Source: an uncultured Alistipes sp. | Lineage (GTDB): Bacteria > Bacteroidota > Bacteroidia > Bacteroidales > Rikenellaceae | Direction of reading: 5' to 3' | Assembly: GCA_900552955.1 (NCBI GenBank) | Contig: USBO01000061.1 | Location: forward strand, 1-9,792 | Length of the DNA stretch: 9,792 nucleotides | Made by a program: the position numbers and the translations under genes | Notes under the pieces: model-generated | What the model saw: the letters and a program-made list of their open reading frames with translations, nothing else | Database searches by the model: none | Told to the model about the DNA's origin: nothing | In this document: one piece after another, positions 7,060-9,792 of the stretch | How the letters are laid out: the number at the start of each line of letters is the position of its first letter | How positions within the stretch are numbered: position 1 is the first letter of the stretch

Positions 7060-7099
7060 GGTTCGACGGGTTCGTTTTCGGTCGTTGCGTGAAGGTCGT

Positions 7100-7792
7100 T
7101 CATTCCGTTCGGTTTTCAGTTTCCAGCAGATCGGGCCGCAGCCGTCGGGTGCGCTCCCACGACTGTTCGTCCTGCCAGCGCTCGATCTCGGCGAAGTTGC
7201 CCGACAGCAGCACGTCGGGGACGCGCCAGCCGCGGAACTCGGCCGGCCGCGTGTAGACGGGCGGCGCCAGCAGGTTGTCCTGAAAGCAGTCGGTGAGCGC
7301 CGACGCCTCGTCGCCGATGGCGCCCGGCAGCAGCCGCACCACCGAGTCGGCGATCACGCATGCGGCCAGCTCGCCCCCCGTGAGCACGTAGTCGCCGATC
7401 GAGATCTCGCGCGTGATGAGGTGCTCGCGGATGCGGTGGTCGATCCCCTTGTAGTGGCCGCACAGCACGATGATGTTCTCGAGCGTCGACAGTCGGTTGG
7501 CTTCGTGCTGGTCGTAGCGCACGCCGTCGGGCGAGGTGTAGACGATCTCGTCGTAGCGGCGCTCGGCTTGCAGTTTCTCGACCAGTTCGAACACCGGCTC
7601 GGGTTTCATCACCATGCCCGCTTCGCCGCCGAAGGGGTAGTCGTCGGTGGTCTTTCGTTTGTCGTGGGCGTAGTCGTGGAGGTTGTGGACGACGATCTCC
7701 ACCAGCCCCTTCTCCTGCGCCCGTTTCAGGATCGATTCGTTGAGCGGCGAGTGCAGCAGTTCGGGTACGACGGTCAGTATGTCGATACGCAT
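7100..7792 (-). CDS. trmD: tRNA (guanine37-N1)-methyltransferase TrmD
   Basis: A 230-residue SPOUT-fold enzyme that uses S-adenosylmethionine to methylate N1 of G37 next to the anticodon, preventing +1 frameshifting. The N-terminus MRIDILTVVPELL is standard. YPFGGEAGMVMKPEPV (52-67), the SAM-binding trefoil-knot segments YTSPDG (85-90), LCGHYKGIDHR (110-120) and SIGDYVLTGGELAA (131-144), and the catalytic-Asp region (Asp161 follows in PGAIGDEAS) are all present. The C-terminal domain has PPVYTRPAEFRGWRVPDVLLSGNF (spanning 177-200), also typical. It begins 11 bp after the FkbM-family gene and precedes lpxB by 40 bp. Unlike in many bacteria, it is not beside rpsP, rimM or rplS here. Confidence 0.97.
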   Translation of the reverse strand: MRIDILTVVPELLHSPLNESILKRAQEKGLVEIVVHNLHDYAHDKRKTTDDYPFGGEAGMVMKPEPVFELVEKLQAERRYDEIVYTSPDGVRYDQHEANRLSTLENIIVLCGHYKGIDHRIREHLITREISIGDYVLTGGELAACVIADSVVRLLPGAIGDEASALTDCFQDNLLAPPVYTRPAEFRGWRVPDVLLSGNFAEIERWQDEQSWERTRRLRPDLLETENRTE

Positions 7793-7803
7793 AGTTTTGA
7801 CGT

Positions 7804-8541
7804 TTATCGGTTTTTCCGCGGCCGGAAGATGATGTCCTTGGTGCTTCCGTCGGCGAGCGGGATTTCCCGCCCCCGGCGGAGCGTGTAGGCGGCGTAGCCG
7901 AGCTTGGTGAAGAGCCCGACGATGCGCGCTCGGTTCTCACCGCCCGTCTCGATGAGCACCGTGGGGCGGAAGCGTTCCAGCAGCGGCCGCATCTCCTCCA
8001 TGATGATCGTTTCGTAGCCCTCGACGTCGCACTTGATGAAGTCGATGCGCGTGAGGTGGCCGAAGAGCTCGCTGCCGCGCCGCATCTCGGCGGTGAACTC
8101 CACGTCGGCCTCGTCGCTCGCCTCCATCACGAAGTTCTGCCCCGTGCCGAAGTAGCCGCCCGTGCGGACGGTGGCGTTGCCCATACGGATCTGGCCCTCG
8201 GCGGCGCCGAGCGCATAGGGCAGGATCACCGTGTTGCCGCAGCCGCGCAGATTGCGCTCGAGCACCCTCCGGATCGGCGCCACGGGCTCCACGGCGTAGA
8301 CGTGGCCGTCGCGGCCGGCGATGCGCGCCATCAGACGGGCGTAGTAGCCCAGATTGGCGCCGATGTCGATGGCCAGATCGCCCGCCCGCATCAGGTTTTT
8401 CAGGTGGAACGTATATTCCGTCGCCGGCGCATGGCGGCCGATCCCGAGCCGGTGTGCGACGAAGAACAACGCGCTCACCGTCCGCAGATAGCCGCCCAGC
8501 GGCAGCATCCGGTAGAGTAGTCTGTGCAGCAGTCTGTTCAT
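7804..8541 (-). CDS. FkbM-family SAM-dependent methyltransferase
   Basis: A 245-residue class I methyltransferase. The SAM-binding motif I is LAIDIGANLGYYA (56-68), followed by VYAVEPVAP (81-89) with the acidic residue that binds the ribose, and IDFIKCDVEGYE (166-177) is the characteristic FkbM motif. The N-terminus before residue 50 is basic with a hydrophobic patch (SALFFVAHRLG, 23-33) but no clear signal peptide. FkbM-type enzymes usually O-methylate small molecules, sugars or lipids; the substrate here is unknown. Its place beside lpxB leaves open a role in modifying an envelope glycan or lipid, but this is only positional. It begins 15 bp after the MBL hydrolase gene and ends 11 bp before trmD. 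Confidence 0.9.
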   Translation of the reverse strand: MNRLLHRLLYRMLPLGGYLRTVSALFFVAHRLGIGRHAPATEYTFHLKNLMRAGDLAIDIGANLGYYARLMARIAGRDGHVYAVEPVAPIRRVLERNLRGCGNTVILPYALGAAEGQIRMGNATVRTGGYFGTGQNFVMEASDEADVEFTAEMRRGSELFGHLTRIDFIKCDVEGYETIIMEEMRPLLERFRPTVLIETGGENRARIVGLFTKLGYAAYTLRRGREIPLADGSTKDIIFRPRKNR

Positions 8542-8556
8542 CTCGGACAGCGCCGT

Positions 8557-9225
8557 TTATCTTTCGTAATGCACCTGTCCGTTGAGCACTTCGACCACGA
8601 AGGGGTTGTAGAGCGTCTCGTGACCGATGGTCGTCGCCTCTCCGTGACCCGGGCAGACCTGCACCTCGTCGCCCAGCGGGACGAGCTGCTCGAGGATCGA
8701 ACGCATGATCCACGAATAGTCGCCGCCCGGCAGGTCGGTGCGGCCGATCGACTCGCGGAAGAGTGTGTCGCCCGTAAAGACGACCTTCGCCTGCGGCGCG
8801 TAGAGCGACACGTGGCCCGGGGTGTGGCCCGGCGTGCGGAGAATCCGCAGCGCGGTGTTGCCGAAACGCACCTCGTCGGTCGTATCCAGATCGAGGTCGA
8901 TGGCGGGCATCGCGCCGACCTTCACGCCGAAGATCGACCCGCTCGTGGCGGCATTGTCCAGCAGGAACCTGTCCTTTCCCGAGAGGGCGAAGGGGATGCC
9001 GTAGGTGTCCTTGAGGAACTGCACGCCCAGCGTGTGGTCGAAATGCCCGTGGGTGTTGACCGCCATGACGGGCCGCAGGCCGCGCGAGTCGATGAACTCG
9101 CGCAGGCGGGCGTTCTCGCGGTCGTCGGCGTTGCCGGCGTCGACGACGACGCACTCGTTCGTGTCGTCCCACACCACGTAGGTGTTCTCGCAGATGGGGT
9201 TGAATTGCAGGGATGCTACTTTCAT
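8557..9225 (-). CDS. MBL-fold metallo-hydrolase (glyoxalase II/YcbL-like)
   Basis: A 222-residue cytoplasmic metallo-beta-lactamase-fold enzyme. The dinuclear metal site is complete: THGHFDH (58-64), the last His of TPGHTPGHV (131-139, His138), Asp153 in FTGDTLF, and His194 in PGHGE. The segment IGRTDLPGGDY (160-170) is typical of the short glyoxalase-II-like group (YcbL type), which lacks the C-terminal substrate domain of full GloB. It probably hydrolyses a thioester such as S-lactoylglutathione or another thiol adduct, but MBL proteins are diverse and the substrate is not settled. No signal peptide is present. It is the first gene of the nine-gene run, with a good promoter immediately upstream at 9248-9278. 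Confidence 0.93.
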   Translation of the reverse strand: MKVASLQFNPICENTYVVWDDTNECVVVDAGNADDRENARLREFIDSRGLRPVMAVNTHGHFDHTLGVQFLKDTYGIPFALSGKDRFLLDNAATSGSIFGVKVGAMPAIDLDLDTTDEVRFGNTALRILRTPGHTPGHVSLYAPQAKVVFTGDTLFRESIGRTDLPGGDYSWIMRSILEQLVPLGDEVQVCPGHGEATTIGHETLYNPFVVEVLNGQVHYER

Positions 9226-9247
9226 GTCGTAACGGAGTCTGTTCGTA

Positions 9248-9278
9248 CAAAGGTACGTCTTTTCGCAGAGATTTGAAA
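9248..9278 (-). promoter_or_regulatory. Promoter for the MBL hydrolase and downstream genes
   Basis: Read on the minus strand, TACCTTTG (9255-9248) is a perfect TAnnTTTG -7 box, preceded by TTTC (9278-9275), three of four matches to the -33 TTTG, with the preferred 19-nt spacing. Transcription would begin near 9241, leaving a leader of roughly 15-20 nt before the ATG at 9225. It is the only convincing promoter I find for the whole minus-strand run. Confidence 0.75.
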
Positions 9279-9318
9279 GCCGCAGCGGGAGAATCTTCGT
9301 TCCTGTACCGCCGGAAAC

Positions 9319-9356
9319 AGCACAGGCGCTGCAACGTTCATTGCAGCGCCTGTGCT
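9319..9356 (-). terminator. Hairpin terminator downstream of rpmH
   Basis: A perfect 16-bp stem pairs 9319-9334 (AGCACAGGCGCTGCAA) with 9341-9356 across a 6-nt loop, 26 nt past the rpmH stop. On the minus strand it is followed by GTTTCC, a weak U-tract. Its position between rpmH and the promoter of the next unit supports a terminator role. Confidence 0.7.
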
Positions 9357-9382
9357 ATGGCACACGAATGCCTTGCGGGCGG

Positions 9383-9550
9383 TTAGGCGTACTTAAACGT
9401 CGACTCGTCCGATACGGTCAGCTTCTTACGGCCCTTGGCACGACGGGCGGCCAGCACCTTGCGACCGTTAGCCGTGGACATTCTCAGGCGGAAACCGTGC
9501 TTGTTGATTCTCTTCCGGCGCGACGGCTGGAACGTTCTTTTCATTGCCAT
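9383..9550 (-). CDS. rpmH: 50S ribosomal protein L34
   Basis: A 55-residue very basic protein of the large ribosomal subunit. It carries the L34 signature KRTFQPSRRKRINKHGFRLR followed by MSTANGRKVLAARRAKGRKKL, with a short family-typical tail (TVSDESTFKYA). I chose the ATG at 9548-9550 (MAMKRTF) because AAGGA (minus strand, plus positions 9558-9562) lies 7 nt upstream of it. The second ATG (9542-9544) gives the more usual MKRTF start and 53 residues, and would have a 13-nt spacing. The reading frame stays open upstream to 9733, but those codons overlap the promoter and have no homologue in L34. It has its own promoter and terminator. I see no dnaA or rnpA beside it within the window, so the classical origin-proximal context is not shown here. 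Confidence 0.97.
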   Translation of the reverse strand: MAMKRTFQPSRRKRINKHGFRLRMSTANGRKVLAARRAKGRKKLTVSDESTFKYA

Positions 9551-9557
9551 AGCAGTA

Positions 9558-9562
9558 TCCTT
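9558..9562 (-). promoter_or_regulatory. Shine-Dalgarno-like site deciding the rpmH start
   Basis: Minus-strand AAGGA lies 7 nt ahead of the ATG at 9550. It stands out because most genes here lack a clear Shine-Dalgarno sequence, and it favours the first of two closely spaced ATG codons. Confidence 0.5.
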
Positions 9563-9595
9563 ATTTGTTTTGTAATTTACGCAGTTTGCGGAGTG

Positions 9596-9625
9596 CAAAT
9601 GTATAACAAAAAAACGACACGCAAA
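9596..9625 (-). promoter_or_regulatory. rpmH promoter
   Basis: On the minus strand TACATTTG (9603-9596) is a perfect TAnnTTTG -7 box, with TTTG (9625-9622) as -33 box at 18-nt spacing, one short of the usual range. The region is strongly AT-rich. Transcription would begin near 9589, giving a leader of about 40 nt. Confidence 0.72.
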
Positions 9626-9703
9626 AATTTTTCCCGAAAATATTGTGTTTTCGGTGCGAAAAGTCCTTTCCGGAGGTTGCCGCCGAACGAGCCGTGGCCG
9701 CTT

Positions 9704-9736
9704 GCCGTGCCGCTCGAAAAAATCGGGCGGCACGGC
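9704..9736. repeat. GC-rich inverted repeat upstream of rpmH
   Basis: GCCGTGCCGCTCG (9704-9716) pairs with 9724-9736 with one G-U pair and an A-rich 7-nt loop. It lies outside both predicted transcripts, between the rpmH promoter and a possible plus-strand promoter. Function is unknown; a terminator for a transcript from further left or right is not supported by a T-run. Confidence 0.55.
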
Positions 9737-9757
9737 GGGTTTGTCGGTTATTTTGAC

Positions 9758-9765
9758 TATTTTTG
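9758..9765 (+). promoter_or_regulatory. Possible plus-strand promoter -7 box near right edge
   Basis: TATTTTTG fits TAnnTTTG perfectly, but the nearest TTTG upstream (9740-9743) is only 14 nt away, too close for a standard -33 box. It would drive a gene beginning beyond the window, divergent from rpmH. Confidence 0.35.
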
Positions 9766-9792
9766 CAAAGTCAATTTTCTTTTGCGGATGAC

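Larger units (their letters stand above)
1112..9278 (-). other. Predicted nine-gene transcription unit
   Basis: Nine minus-strand genes (MBL hydrolase, FkbM methyltransferase, trmD, lpxB, small membrane protein, FAH-family enzyme, maf, PHP phosphoesterase, dpp11) run between one promoter and one palindromic terminator. Junctions are +15, +11, +40, -8, -4, +4, +24 and +4 bp. No junction contains a TAnnTTTG box or a clear terminator. Promoters inside coding sequence cannot be excluded, so co-transcription of the full length is inference. Confidence 0.5.

Noticed and set aside
5473..7092. Long plus-strand open frame of 539 codons
   Set aside because: It is antisense to lpxB, the small membrane protein and the FAH gene. 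Its length is explained by GC-rich codon usage suppressing stops on the opposite strand.
7937..9334. Minus-strand open frame of 465 codons across the MBL and FkbM genes
   Set aside because: It is out of frame with two clearly recognised enzymes and gives a low-complexity Arg/Ala/Gly-rich product; it also overlaps the promoter at 9248-9278.
9551..9733. N-terminal extension of rpmH to 116 residues
   Set aside because: The extra codons cover the AT-rich promoter and a hairpin, and L34 is normally about 50 residues.
1..9792. Defence system, mobile element, CRISPR array, biosynthetic cluster or tRNA/rRNA gene
   Set aside because: I found no transposase, integrase, nuclease, reverse transcriptase, spaced direct repeats or RNA-gene signature on either strand; the MBL, PHP and FkbM enzymes lie among housekeeping genes and have ordinary family motifs.

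Overview
The window looks like chromosomal DNA from a GC-rich member of the Bacteroidota, most plausibly an Alistipes-like gut bacterium (inference). Supporting signs are the intergenic TAnnTTTG -7 promoter boxes, the scarcity of clear Shine-Dalgarno sequences, an S46 dipeptidyl-peptidase (a family centred on Bacteroidota), a FN3-like extracellular module with the style of Bacteroidota surface proteins, and the overall gene set. I see no rRNA, tRNA, insertion sequence, phage gene, CRISPR array or recognisable defence system. Gene density is high and no gene-free stretch exceeds 300 bases.

Layout, left to right. (1) 2-622, plus strand: the C-terminal end of a surface-type protein that enters from the left, followed by a strong intrinsic terminator at 646-682. 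(2) 780-1034, plus strand: an 84-residue conserved-looking orphan protein with its own candidate promoter, ending at a perfect 44-nt palindrome (1112-1155) that also lies just past the end of the opposing gene. (3) 1172-9225, minus strand: nine tightly packed co-directional genes. In transcription order (right to left) they are an MBL-fold hydrolase, an FkbM-family methyltransferase, trmD, lpxB, a small membrane protein, a fumarylacetoacetate-hydrolase-family enzyme, maf, an exported PHP-domain phosphoesterase and an exported S46 peptidase of the DPP11 type. Gaps are 40 bp or less, and three junctions overlap or are 4 bp apart at the distal end. The only convincing promoter I find for the run is at 9248-9278. 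(4) 9383-9550, minus strand: rpmH (ribosomal protein L34) with its own promoter and a hairpin terminator. (5) 9551-9792: the rpmH upstream region, holding a GC-rich hairpin and a possible plus-strand promoter for a gene beyond the window.

The central cluster mixes housekeeping work: tRNA modification (TrmD), lipid A synthesis (LpxB) and nucleotide pool or septation control (Maf). It ends in two secreted hydrolases, one acting on peptides with acidic penultimate residues and one probably on phosphate esters. The arrangement looks like a conserved chromosomal operon rather than an accessory island. The least explained items are the 84-aa orphan, the 102-aa membrane protein and the substrate of the exported PHP enzyme. 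I do not find evidence for a previously undescribed multi-gene system here.
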